From Kitasatospora sp. NBC_01287 (GTDB taxonomy: Bacteria; Actinomycetota; Actinomycetes; Streptomycetales; Streptomycetaceae), in assembly GCF_026340565.1 (NCBI RefSeq), contig NZ_JAPEPB010000001.1, forward strand, positions 1,984,001 through 2,048,000: 64,000 nucleotides of DNA, read 5' to 3'. Below are positions 33,657 to 41,289 of this stretch, piece by piece. The notes under the pieces were generated by a model that made no database searches, had not been told where the DNA came from, and saw only the letters and a program-made list of their open reading frames with translations. Both the position numbers and the translations under genes were made by a program. Within the stretch, counting starts at the first letter, position 1. Every line of letters starts with the position of its first letter.

Positions 33657-34523
33657 ATGCCCAACGTTCGAGCAGTGCCTACTCTGCGGCGCCGCCGACT
33701 CGGCGAGAGGCTGCGGGAATACCGCAACACCGCCGGGTTGAACCTGGAACAGGCGGCAGAGGCAATGGGCGAGAAGTGGGACAGCTCCAAGCTGTCGCGG
33801 ATCGAGAACGCCAAGGCGAAGATCAGCGCCGCTGACGTGACCCGTGTACTCCACATCTGCGGCGTCGAGGATCCGAAGACCATCGCGGCGATGGAGGCAT
33901 TGGCCAGGGACGCTGGCAAGACCGGTTGGTGGGCCAACTATGCGACCGCACCGTACGATCTCCAGGATCTGATCAGCGCGCAGTCGGACGCCGAGAGCAT
34001 CCGGCAGTACCAGCCCAACGTGCTCCCCGGGCTGTTGCAGACCGGCGCCTACGCCAGGGAGGTCACCGCTGCGACGGCGTTCAATCGACCGCAGGACGAG
34101 CACGCCGCTATCGCCGAACTGCGCGTCGTTCGACAGAACATCCTCACCAGGCCAGGCAACGCCGTCTCCTACTGGGCCGTGATCAACGAATCACTCCTCC
34201 ACCAGCGCTTCGTCTCCCACCCCTCCCTGATGCGTGAGCAGCTCCGCCACCTGATCGACATGAGCGATCTCCCCAACATCACGATCCAGGTCATGCCGCT
34301 CACCGCCGGGCCGCATCCCGGCGCCTCCGGTACGTTCGCGATCACTCAGTTCTCTCACCCGTGGCCCTCCTTGGTGACCATCGAGCACAGGGCGCAGATG
34401 CAGTGCCTGGAGGATCGAGAGGAGGTGCGAAACTTTGAGACCGCCTTCGACAAAATCCGTGCCGCAGCACTTCCCGACGACCAGTCGCGGGAGACCATCC
34501 GAACGATCATGGAAGGACACTGA
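33657..34523 (+). CDS. XRE-family regulator with DUF5753-type sensor domain
   Basis: 288-residue regulator: N-terminal helix-turn-helix (LRRRRLGERLREYRNTAGLNLEQAA then WDSSKLSRIENAKAKISAADV) and a C-terminal DUF5753-like domain (YQPNVLPGLLQTGAYAREVT, LPNITIQVMPLTAGPHPGASGTF). This is the common WhiJ-like regulator of Streptomyces, normally paired with a DUF397 protein, as here. ATG 33657 has GGAGAGGA about 12 bases upstream. It probably controls the divergent cassette or itself. Confidence 0.93.
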   Translation: MPNVRAVPTLRRRRLGERLREYRNTAGLNLEQAAEAMGEKWDSSKLSRIENAKAKISAADVTRVLHICGVEDPKTIAAMEALARDAGKTGWWANYATAPYDLQDLISAQSDAESIRQYQPNVLPGLLQTGAYAREVTAATAFNRPQDEHAAIAELRVVRQNILTRPGNAVSYWAVINESLLHQRFVSHPSLMREQLRHLIDMSDLPNITIQVMPLTAGPHPGASGTFAITQFSHPWPSLVTIEHRAQMQCLEDREEVRNFETAFDKIRAAALPDDQSRETIRTIMEGH

Positions 34524-34524
34524 G

Positions 34525-34755
34525 GTGAGCACCGACCCCGAAGTCAAGGCGGAGTTGTACGCCCTGAACCTGAGCAATGCCGTCTGGCGCAAGTCCCCGC
34601 TGAGTCAGGACAACCGAGACTGCCTGGAGTACACCGACCTCCCCGGCGGCGGCACGGCCATCCGCGACTCCAAGAACCCGCATCTCCCGGCCCTGCGCTT
34701 CAATGCTGAGGAGTGGGCGGCCTTCGTGGGAGGCGCCAAGCAGGGTCTGCTCTGA
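34525..34755 (+). CDS. DUF397 protein, partner of the XRE regulator
   Basis: 76-residue DUF397 protein. Seen: AVWRKSPLSQDNRDCLEYTDLP, then IRDSKNPHLPALRFNAEEWAAFV, the family hallmark. GTG 34525 lies 1 base after the regulator's stop, with the GGAAGGA of the regulator's end serving as ribosome site. In WhiJ-type loci such proteins antagonise the paired HTH repressor. A large terminator hairpin follows. Confidence 0.93.
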   Translation: MSTDPEVKAELYALNLSNAVWRKSPLSQDNRDCLEYTDLPGGGTAIRDSKNPHLPALRFNAEEWAAFVGGAKQGLL

Positions 34756-34765
34756 CCCGACCGCA

Positions 34766-34830
34766 TGCGGCAACGCGTGAGCCGCTTCCCCCCATACGTG
34801 GTGGGGGGAAGCGGCTCACGCGTTGCCGCA
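34766..34830. terminator. 29-bp perfect inverted repeat, bidirectional terminator
   Basis: Arms 34766-34794 and 34802-34830 are exact reverse complements (TGCGGCAACGCGTGAGCC onward) around the loop TACGTGG. It sits 10 bases after the DUF397 stop and faces the convergent small gene at 35001. A terminator is the simple reading; the length is unusual. Confidence 0.8.
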
Positions 34831-35000
34831 ACCGTACGGCCGGAGCCGCTCTGCCGGCAGGGGAATGGTCCGCGATACCTCGACCGGGCGATCCGATCCG
34901 GCGGGGCGGGCGTGGGCAGCGGGGCCGAACGCCGACGGCCCGCGCGCCCGCCCTCGGTGGGGCGGGCGCGCGGGCCGCGGAGTGGACCTTGGCGGCGCGG

Positions 35001-35237
35001 TCAGTGCTCGTACTCGTGCAGGTGGGCCGCCAGGCCGCGGCACCAGCGCGCGAGCTCGTCGCGGCTGACGGCCCTGCCCTCGCAGAGCGCGGCGACCTGG
35101 GCTTCGGTCAGCCGGTTGGGGCCGGCCATGGCCAGCAGGTGGCCCATTTCGTCCAGCAGGACCGCGAGGCGCTGGGCATCGGCGTGTTCGACAGTGGCGA
35201 CGGCCTCGGTGTGACCGATCGTGACGGAACCAGGCAT
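35001..35237 (-). CDS. Small uncharacterised protein
   Basis: 78-residue acidic helical protein (LAVLLDEMGHLLAMAGPNRLTEAQVAALCEG, then DELARWCRGLAAHLHEYEH). No named domain recognised. Third codon positions are strongly GC, supporting real coding. ATG 35237 is preceded by a GATGGGAG purine stretch about 10 bases upstream. It stands alone between a terminator and the DMT exporter. Confidence 0.6.
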   Translation of the reverse strand: MPGSVTIGHTEAVATVEHADAQRLAVLLDEMGHLLAMAGPNRLTEAQVAALCEGRAVSRDELARWCRGLAAHLHEYEH

Positions 35238-35330
35238 CTAGGACTCCCATCGTCAGCCCCCTCCCCCACGGTACGGCGGGCCGCCACGCGGTGCCCGCGT
35301 CCGACCGCACCGGCCGACGGCACCGCGCGG

Positions 35331-36290
35331 TCAGCCGCGACGCTCCGTGCTCACCACCACACCGACCGCCAGCACCACGATCGCGCCGCCCAGCAGTTCC
35401 GACAGCGTCAGCCGCTCGGCCAGGACCAGCCAGCCGAGGAAGACCGCGACCACCGGGTTCACGTACGCGTAGGTGGCGACCAGGCCGAGCGGCGCGGACT
35501 GCAGCAGCCAGGCGTAGGCCGTGAAGCCGACCAGCGAGCCGACCACGATCAGGTAGGCCAGCGCGAGCCAGGAGCGGGTGGAGACGGCGCCGAGGTGCAG
35601 GCCGTGCTCCTCGCCGCGGGCGAGCGCGACCAGCAGGCAGCCCAGGCCGCCGATCAGCATCTCGTAGGCGCTCGCCACCAGCGGGTTGGCGGGCATCGGC
35701 AGGCGGCGCGAGACGAAGGAGCCGACCGCCCAGGAGATCGAGCCGAACATGATCAGCACCACGCCGCCGAGCGAGACGCTGCCGCTGAAGCCCGGGGCCG
35801 AGAGCACCGCGAGACCGGCCAGTCCGAGCAGCACGCCGATCAGCGCGGCGCCGCCGGGCCGGTCGCCGGTGACCGTGCGCAGCAGCACCACCCAGAGCGG
35901 CACCACCGCGACCAGCAGCGCCGCCAGGCCGGACGGGATGCGGCCCTCGGCCAGCACCAGCAGCCCGTTGCCGCCGACCAGCAGCAGCAGGCCGACCACC
36001 GCCGCCGACCCGAGCTGCCGGCGGCTCACCCGCACCGCCGCGGGTCCGAGCCGCCAGGCCAGCACACCGAGCAGCAGCGCCCCGGCGAGGACGAAGCGGG
36101 TCGCGGCCGAGAACATCGCGGGCAGGGTCTCGACGGCGATCCGGATGCCGAGGTAGGTGGAGCCCCAGACCACGTAGACCACCGCGAGCGCGGCCCAGAC
36201 GGTCCTGCTGATCCCGGGGCCGCCCGAGCCCGGACCCGAGCCGGGCTTCGACTGCGTGGCGGCGGCTCGGCCGGCACCGATCGATGTCAT
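35331..36290 (-). CDS. EamA/DMT-family transporter
   Basis: 319-residue permease with ten predicted helices in two EamA halves (VWGSTYLGIRIAVETLP and LLLLVGGNGLLVLAEGRIPSG in the first; FGSISWAVGSFVSRR and PLGLVATYAYVNPVVAVFLGWL in the second). Drug/metabolite superfamily members of this type export amino acids or other metabolites. ATG 36290 is preceded by GAGGAGACGCGC, a good ribosome site; the longer open frame is not coding. Confidence 0.92.
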   Translation of the reverse strand: MTSIGAGRAAATQSKPGSGPGSGGPGISRTVWAALAVVYVVWGSTYLGIRIAVETLPAMFSAATRFVLAGALLLGVLAWRLGPAAVRVSRRQLGSAAVVGLLLLVGGNGLLVLAEGRIPSGLAALLVAVVPLWVVLLRTVTGDRPGGAALIGVLLGLAGLAVLSAPGFSGSVSLGGVVLIMFGSISWAVGSFVSRRLPMPANPLVASAYEMLIGGLGCLLVALARGEEHGLHLGAVSTRSWLALAYLIVVGSLVGFTAYAWLLQSAPLGLVATYAYVNPVVAVFLGWLVLAERLTLSELLGGAIVVLAVGVVVSTERRG

Positions 36291-36465
36291 GCGCGTCTCC
36301 TCATCATGCTGCTGTACGGCCACGGGTATCAGAGCGCATCGGGCCGGCCCTCCGCCAGCCGGATATGGCAACGATTCGCCGAGCACCCTGTCCCGCCCGC
36401 CCCGCCACCGGAAGAATCGAGGGGCGCCCCCACCCGGGCCACCCCGCCCCAGGAGGCCTGATCCC

Positions 36466-36969
36466 ATGACCGACCCCGTGACCGACCCCGTACTGCCCGT
36501 CTTCGTCTACGGCACGCTGCGCCCCGGCGGCCGCTACCACGACCGGTACCTCGGCGGGCGCTGCGAGCGGATCGAACCCGCCGTGCTGGCCGGCGCCGCG
36601 CTGCACGACGGGCCCGGCTACCCGTACGCGGTGGCCGACGCGGACCCGACGCGGCGGGTGCGCGGCGAGTTGGTGACCGTGCACGAGGCCGCGTTCGCCC
36701 GGGTACTGGCCGCGCTCGACGTCCTGGAGGAGTGCCGCCCCGACGGTACGGGGCTCTACGTGCGGCTGCGGCGGCCGGTCACCGTGGAAACAGCGCCTGA
36801 AGCCGCCCCCGCACCCGCACCCGCACCCGACCTCGCGCCCGGCCCCGAACGCGGCGGCGCGGCCCGGACGGTGGCGGCCTGGGTCTACCTGGCGGGCCCC
36901 GAGCTGACGGCCCGGCTGCGCGCGGCACCCGCGCCGATCCACTCCGGCGACTGGACCGCGCGCGGCTGA
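36466..36969 (+). CDS. Gamma-glutamylcyclotransferase-like (AIG2/GGCT) protein
   Basis: 167-residue protein of the GGCT/AIG2 fold. Seen: start VFVYGTLRPGGRYHDRYLGG, the nucleotide-like YGTLRPG loop, YPYAVADADPTRRVRGELV, and LDVLEE with the catalytic-type Glu. An Ala-Pro repeat (about residues 108-126) interrupts the C-terminal part before VAAWVYLAGPEL. ATG 36466 has AGGAGG 9 bases upstream. Family members release 5-oxoproline from gamma-glutamyl amines; the exact substrate is unknown. Confidence 0.88.
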   Translation: MTDPVTDPVLPVFVYGTLRPGGRYHDRYLGGRCERIEPAVLAGAALHDGPGYPYAVADADPTRRVRGELVTVHEAAFARVLAALDVLEECRPDGTGLYVRLRRPVTVETAPEAAPAPAPAPDLAPGPERGGAARTVAAWVYLAGPELTARLRAAPAPIHSGDWTARG

Positions 36970-37154
36970 CCCACCGCTGGGCCCGACCCGCGAGCACGCC
37001 CGACCCGCGAGCACGCCCGACCAGCGGGCACTCCTGACCTCCGCCGCCGGCCACCTTCGGTCAGCGCCGCGAACCCCACCCTCTATGCTCGGCTACCGCG
37101 CTCGCGCGCGCGACGCACCGGGCCGCACGGCCCACCACAACGGGGAGATGCAGC

Positions 37155-37592
37155 ATGGGTGTGAGCCCGAGTCAGGACGTGGGCGGGGGCGGGTCCAGCG
37201 GGTCCAGTGGGTCCAGTGGGTCGAGTGGGTCGAGCGGGCCCGCCGGGTCCGGCGGGTACCAGGTCCACCCGCAGGCGATGGACGCGGTGGCCGGGCAGCT
37301 GTCCCAGGTCTCGGCCGACCTCCAGCAGGCGGTGGGCGCCTACACCGCCCCGGTCTGCTACGCCGCCTCCGTCTTCGGCGAGTTCGGCATGGACCAGGCC
37401 TGGTCGGGCTTCGACACCGACTGGGCCGCCGAACTCACCGTCACCCAGCGCGCGGTGGCCGAGCTGAGCAGCAACGTCACCGCGACCACCGCCAATTACC
37501 GGGCCGCCGAGGCCACCGTGGCCGGCTCGCTGGCCACGGTGGGAGCCGCTGCCGGAGCAGCTGCCGGAACGGGCACCGGAGCCGCCCGGTGA
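37155..37592 (+). CDS. WXG100-like protein of a type VII effector-type locus
   Basis: 145-residue mostly helical protein with a Gly/Ser-rich N-terminus (SSGSSGSSGSSGSSG, from 9-bp DNA repeats), then HPQAMDAVAGQLSQVSADLQQAVGAYTAPV and MDQAWSGFDTDW. WSG is the WXG turn of ESAT-6-like proteins, supporting export or pairing through a type VII system; no secretion ATPase gene is in the window. ATG 37155 has GGGGAGATGC upstream. It overlaps the next gene by GTGA, so the pair is translated together. Confidence 0.72.
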   Translation: MGVSPSQDVGGGGSSGSSGSSGSSGSSGPAGSGGYQVHPQAMDAVAGQLSQVSADLQQAVGAYTAPVCYAASVFGEFGMDQAWSGFDTDWAAELTVTQRAVAELSSNVTATTANYRAAEATVAGSLATVGAAAGAAAGTGTGAAR

Positions 37593-39133
37593 GCAAGGTG
37601 ACCGATCTTCAGCAGGCGCAGCGATCGATCCAGGACCTCGACCCGATGTTCGTCGGCGTCGAGCTGTACGCCGCGATCCAGCACGCGCTGGCCATCGGTG
37701 CCCCGGTCGGCGATCCCCCCACGATCCAGGAGCGGGCGCGGGCGTACGCCGACACCGCGGCCGGCTACGCCCAGGCGAGTTCGGACCTGAGCGCGGTGGC
37801 CGCCAACCAGCTCCCGAACGCCTGGCGCGGCGCGGTCGCCGAAACCGCGAGCCAGGCGGTGCGGGCGGTGGCCGACGAGGCCGCGCTCACCCAGCAGAGC
37901 CTGGTCCAGGCCGGCCGGCTGCTGGCCGCCTGGGCGGACGAACTCGCCTGGGCGCAGCAGACCGACGCGAACGGCCGCGCGAAGCTGACCACCGCGCAGA
38001 ACGCCGTCCAGCAGGGCGGCGACGACGCGGTGCCGCAAGCCCGGCAGGTCGCGCTCGACGGGATAGCCACCCGGCTGGCCGCCGCCCAGCGCGCGGAGGA
38101 GACCGGCACCAGCACCGCGAGCCGGCTGCGTCAACTGGCCGCCGCCGCCCGCGCCGAGCACGCGGGCCAGGGCTCGCTGGACCCGCTCAGCGCGGTGGTG
38201 CTGGCCGACGCCAGGAACCCGGGCGACGGCGAGGACGGCGACCCGATCCTGACCGACAACCAGCTCGACCGGGCGGGCCGGATCTACGGCGTGATGAACG
38301 GCGCCGACCAGGCGGCCTTCAACGCGCTGCTCGCGGGCGCCAAGTCGCCCCAGGAGTCGGCGTATCTCTGGAAGGCGCTCGCCGCGGGGCACTCGGTGGC
38401 CGACATCCAGCAGTTCGACGCGGGGATCCACCCGCACGGCGACGATCCGGTCTGGCTCTCCGCGCACCTGATGCCGGCCACCGGGAACACGGCGGCGGCG
38501 AACGAGTCGCCCGGCAACACCGACCTGACCTACCAGGGCCAGGACGTCTTCATCGACGGCTTCCCGGTCTACTCCCAGGGCGCCAACAACGACTGCGTCG
38601 CCGCCTCCACGGTGATCGCCCAGGCCCGGCTCGACCCGCTGACGATGTACCACCTCACCACCGGCGGCACGCCCGACCAGCCGGGCGCCGACTCGCCGCA
38701 GGCCTTCCAGCAACGGCTGCAGCAGATGTACCTGGGCCAGTACCGGCAGGGCCAGTCGGCCGACGGCCGGATCGACCCGAAGACCGGCATCGGCCCCACG
38801 GGCGAGACCCTGCTGGCCGAACAGGATCTCGGGGCCGCCACCGGCGCCGACTACCAGTACGTCGGGCTGGGCAGCGACGGCGACCGGCAGGCGGCGGTAC
38901 AGCGGATCGAGAGCTCAGTCGACCAGGGCCTGCCCGTGCCGATCGACGTCAACCGGGGCAGCGAGGGGCACCAGATGATGATCATCGGGCGGGACGGCGA
39001 CATGCTGGAGATCTACAACCCCTGGGGCCGGACCGCCTGGGTGAGCGAGGACCAGTTCGTGCACGGGCAGCTCGGGTCGCTGACCGACGGCGACAACCTC
39101 AACAACGCCTACGCCGTGGAGCTGCCGAAATGA
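37589..39133 (+). CDS. Probable type VII effector with C-terminal papain-like (C39-like) domain
   Basis: 514-residue protein. The N-terminal half is helical (about residues 1-200) and WXG-like in composition, a middle part follows, and the last 190 residues form a cysteine-peptidase-like domain. Candidate catalytic residues: Cys336 in GANNDCVAAS, His461 in SEGHQMMIIG, Asn477 in YNPWG, matching the Cys-His-Asn/Asp order of C39-like folds. GTG 37589 overlaps the WXG-like stop; the longer open frame upstream is a shadow. An effector role is inferred from context and architecture. Confidence 0.72.
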   Translation: MSKVTDLQQAQRSIQDLDPMFVGVELYAAIQHALAIGAPVGDPPTIQERARAYADTAAGYAQASSDLSAVAANQLPNAWRGAVAETASQAVRAVADEAALTQQSLVQAGRLLAAWADELAWAQQTDANGRAKLTTAQNAVQQGGDDAVPQARQVALDGIATRLAAAQRAEETGTSTASRLRQLAAAARAEHAGQGSLDPLSAVVLADARNPGDGEDGDPILTDNQLDRAGRIYGVMNGADQAAFNALLAGAKSPQESAYLWKALAAGHSVADIQQFDAGIHPHGDDPVWLSAHLMPATGNTAAANESPGNTDLTYQGQDVFIDGFPVYSQGANNDCVAASTVIAQARLDPLTMYHLTTGGTPDQPGADSPQAFQQRLQQMYLGQYRQGQSADGRIDPKTGIGPTGETLLAEQDLGAATGADYQYVGLGSDGDRQAAVQRIESSVDQGLPVPIDVNRGSEGHQMMIIGRDGDMLEIYNPWGRTAWVSEDQFVHGQLGSLTDGDNLNNAYAVELPK

Positions 39134-39516
39134 GGACCGAGCGCGAGGACGCGGAGCTGCTCGACCTGGACGTGGCCACCGCGATCACCCGGGGCCTGCT
39201 GCTGGCCGGCGGTCCGCGCCAGGCGCTCTTCACCGAGGCCGCGATCGCCGCCTGCCACCAGGCGGAGCGGGCCGGCCTGGGCGCCTACCCGCTGAGCTTC
39301 GTGGCCCGCCACGTGCGCGCGGGGGGCTTCACCGCCGCGCTCGACCTGCGCGAGCCGGCACCCGGGGAGCAGGCGCGGGAACTGGTGCGCGACTGGATCA
39401 GGGCCGCCGCGGCGAGCGGGCTCGACGTCAGCCGCGAACTGCTCTTCGCGCGCTGGCTGGCCCAGGTGGCCGCGCTGATCGCGCTGCGCCGCCGGACCCG
39501 CGAGGCGGCCAGGTGA
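39130..39516 (+). CDS. Uncharacterised helical protein, third gene of the WXG locus
   Basis: 128-residue soluble helical protein with no recognised domain (VATAITRGLLLAGGPRQAL, then DVSRELLFARWLAQVAALIAL at the C-terminus). It overlaps the peptidase-like gene (ATGA) and the exported protein gene (GTGA). A chaperone or immunity role for the effector is possible from position only. Confidence 0.65.
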   Translation: MRTEREDAELLDLDVATAITRGLLLAGGPRQALFTEAAIAACHQAERAGLGAYPLSFVARHVRAGGFTAALDLREPAPGEQARELVRDWIRAAAASGLDVSRELLFARWLAQVAALIALRRRTREAAR

Positions 39517-40025
39517 GGCGGCGGACGGCACTCCTCGCCGTACTGGCCGCGGCGGTGATCGCCGGCGGGTCGGCGACCCTGGCCGCGGGGTCGCCGCACC
39601 GGCCGCCGGACCGCAGGACGGCCCTGCCGGACTTCGGCACGGTCCAGCGGACCGCGTTCGGCAGGCCGGCGGCACAGCAGGGCGAGCCGGTCGCCTTCCC
39701 CACCGAGCAGGTCCAACTGAAGGTCGGCCAGCGCCTGCTGGTCGCCACCGTCCGCTCCGACCTGCCCGCCGGCTGGCTGCCCGGGGTGCCCGCCAACCCG
39801 CACGTGATCCGCGCCGATCCGGAGCAGACCGTGCACGGCTGCTCCGCCGCCGTAGCGGGCTGCTCGGCCGACGTCAACGAGGTCTACACCGCCGTCGTCC
39901 CCGGCAGCACCACGGTGAGCTGGACCTTCGAGCAGTTCGGCTGCAAGTCCGCGGCCAAGTCCGCGCCGTCGCCGGTGCCGTGCGTGTGGGGCACCAAGAC
40001 CGTCCTCGTCACCGTCACCCACTGA
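39513..40025 (+). CDS. Exported Ig-like protein, possible peptidase inhibitor
   Basis: 170-residue protein with a signal peptide (RRRTALLAVLAAAVIAGGSATLA) and a beta-rich mature part with four cysteines. The pattern KVGQRLLVATV, PGSTTVSWTF and a final KTVLVTVTH resembles chagasin-like (I42) inhibitors of papain-like peptidases, but the classic NPTTG loop is not present. Next to a papain-like effector this is suggestive, not proven. GTG 39513 overlaps the previous stop. A 21-bp tandem duplication spans its stop codon. Confidence 0.6.
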   Translation: MRRRTALLAVLAAAVIAGGSATLAAGSPHRPPDRRTALPDFGTVQRTAFGRPAAQQGEPVAFPTEQVQLKVGQRLLVATVRSDLPAGWLPGVPANPHVIRADPEQTVHGCSAAVAGCSADVNEVYTAVVPGSTTVSWTFEQFGCKSAAKSAPSPVPCVWGTKTVLVTVTH

Positions 40026-40049
40026 TGCGTCACCGTCACCCACTGATGC
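40008..40049 (+). repeat. 21-bp perfect tandem duplication over a stop codon
   Basis: Two identical units (40008-40028 and 40029-40049) beginning GTCACCGTCACCC. The first contains the TGA of the exported-protein gene (40023-40025); the second lies just before the ribosome site of the inositol synthase gene. Looks like a recent slippage event. Confidence 0.9.
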
Positions 40050-40066
40050 CAGAAGGAGCAACCCGC

Positions 40067-41131
40067 TTGTCAACCGTCAACGTAGGCCTGGTCGGTGTCG
40101 GCAACTGCACGTCCTCGCTGGTCCAGGGCGTGGCGCACTACGCCGCCGAGCCGGACGCGCCGGGTCTGGCCAACCCGGTCTGCGCCGGCTTCTCCGTCGC
40201 CCAGGTGCGCTTCACCGCCGCCTTCGACGTGGACGCCGACAAGATCGGGCTCGACCTCGCCGAGGCGATCTGGGCCGGGCCCAACAACGCGACCCGGTTC
40301 GCCGAGGTGCCCGTGCTGGGCGTGCCGGTGCTGGAGGGGGCGCTCGGCGACGGCGTGGGCCACGAGGTGGGGCAGCGGATCACCGCGCGGGGCGCGGCCA
40401 CCGTCGAGTCGATCGCCGAGCACCTGAGGGCCACCGGCACCGAGGTCCTGGTGAACTTCGTGCCGGCCGGCAGCCAGCTGGCCTCCGAGCTGTACGCCGA
40501 GGCGGCGCTGCTGGCGGGGTGCGCGTTCGTCAACTGCATTCCCTCGGTGATCGCGCGCTCGCCGCGCTGGGTCGAGCGGTTCGAGACGGCAGGGCTGCCG
40601 CTGCTCGGCGACGACCTGAAGAGCCAGTTCGGTGCCACCCTGGTGCACCGCGCCCTGGTGGAACTGCTGGCGGCCAACGGCGTGCGGCTGCGGAACACCT
40701 ACCAGCTGCTGGCCGGCGGCAACCTGGACTTCGTCAACCTACGAGACGCCGACCGGATGCGGACCAAGAAGGAGACCAAGTCCAGCGGCCTGCGCGGCCC
40801 GGACGGCGCGGAGCTGCTGCCCCCGTCGAACGTGCACGTGGGCGCCGACTACATCCCGTTCCTGGCCGACCGCAAGATCGCGGTGATCCGGGTCGAGGGC
40901 GAGGGCTTCGGCGGCACCCCGGTCGAGGTGGACCTGAAGCTGACCGTGGACGACTCGCCGAGCGGTGCGGGCAACGTACTGGATGCCGTCCGGTACCTCA
41001 AGTTCGCCATGGACCAGGGGGTTTCGGGGGTGCTGGACCCGGTGGCGCACTACCTGATGAAGGCGGTGCCGCGCCCGCTGGGCGAGGAGGCCGCGGCGGC
41101 CGGCCTGCGGGAGCTGCTGGCACGCGGGTAG
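40067..41131 (+). CDS. ino1: Inositol-3-phosphate synthase
   Basis: 354-residue cytosolic enzyme that converts glucose-6-phosphate to myo-inositol-3-phosphate, the precursor of mycothiol and inositol lipids. Seen: NAD-binding VGLVGVGNCTSSLVQG, LVNFVPAG, VNCIPSVIARSP, the family hallmark GDDLKSQFGAT, and late DDSPSGAGNVLDAVRYLK. The start is TTG 40067: AGAAGGAG lies 8 bases upstream, and the family N-terminus (STVNVGLVGVG) begins there. Length matches actinobacterial Ino1. Confidence 0.95.
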   Translation: MSTVNVGLVGVGNCTSSLVQGVAHYAAEPDAPGLANPVCAGFSVAQVRFTAAFDVDADKIGLDLAEAIWAGPNNATRFAEVPVLGVPVLEGALGDGVGHEVGQRITARGAATVESIAEHLRATGTEVLVNFVPAGSQLASELYAEAALLAGCAFVNCIPSVIARSPRWVERFETAGLPLLGDDLKSQFGATLVHRALVELLAANGVRLRNTYQLLAGGNLDFVNLRDADRMRTKKETKSSGLRGPDGAELLPPSNVHVGADYIPFLADRKIAVIRVEGEGFGGTPVEVDLKLTVDDSPSGAGNVLDAVRYLKFAMDQGVSGVLDPVAHYLMKAVPRPLGEEAAAAGLRELLARG

Positions 41132-41151
41132 CGCGGCGGGGGCGGCACGCG

Positions 41152-41190
41152 GCCGGGGGCGGGGCGGGGGCGGGGCGGGGCGGGGCGGGC
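41152..41190 (+). other. G-rich tract, possible G-quadruplex
   Basis: Repeated GGGGCGGGGC blocks between ino1 and the phosphatase gene, with at least six runs of four or more G. It can in principle form a quadruplex on the plus strand. Neither a terminator hairpin nor a gene is visible here. Confidence 0.45.
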
Positions 41191-41289
41191 GTGGACGGCG
41201 GGGCCCGGTCGAGCGGATCCGGCGAGGATCACCCGGACGCGACCCCGCTCCGCGCTGCGTGGCGGGCAGGCCGGGTGTAGAGAGGAAGC

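Noticed and set aside
23765..34755. Whole 11-kb stretch as an integrative conjugative element
   Set aside because: No replication, transfer or excisionase genes, no flanking direct repeats or tRNA; only the inner 5.26-kb element has defined ends.
34766..34830. 29-bp inverted repeat as an attachment site or IS end
   Set aside because: No transposase or matching second copy nearby; a terminator explains it more simply.
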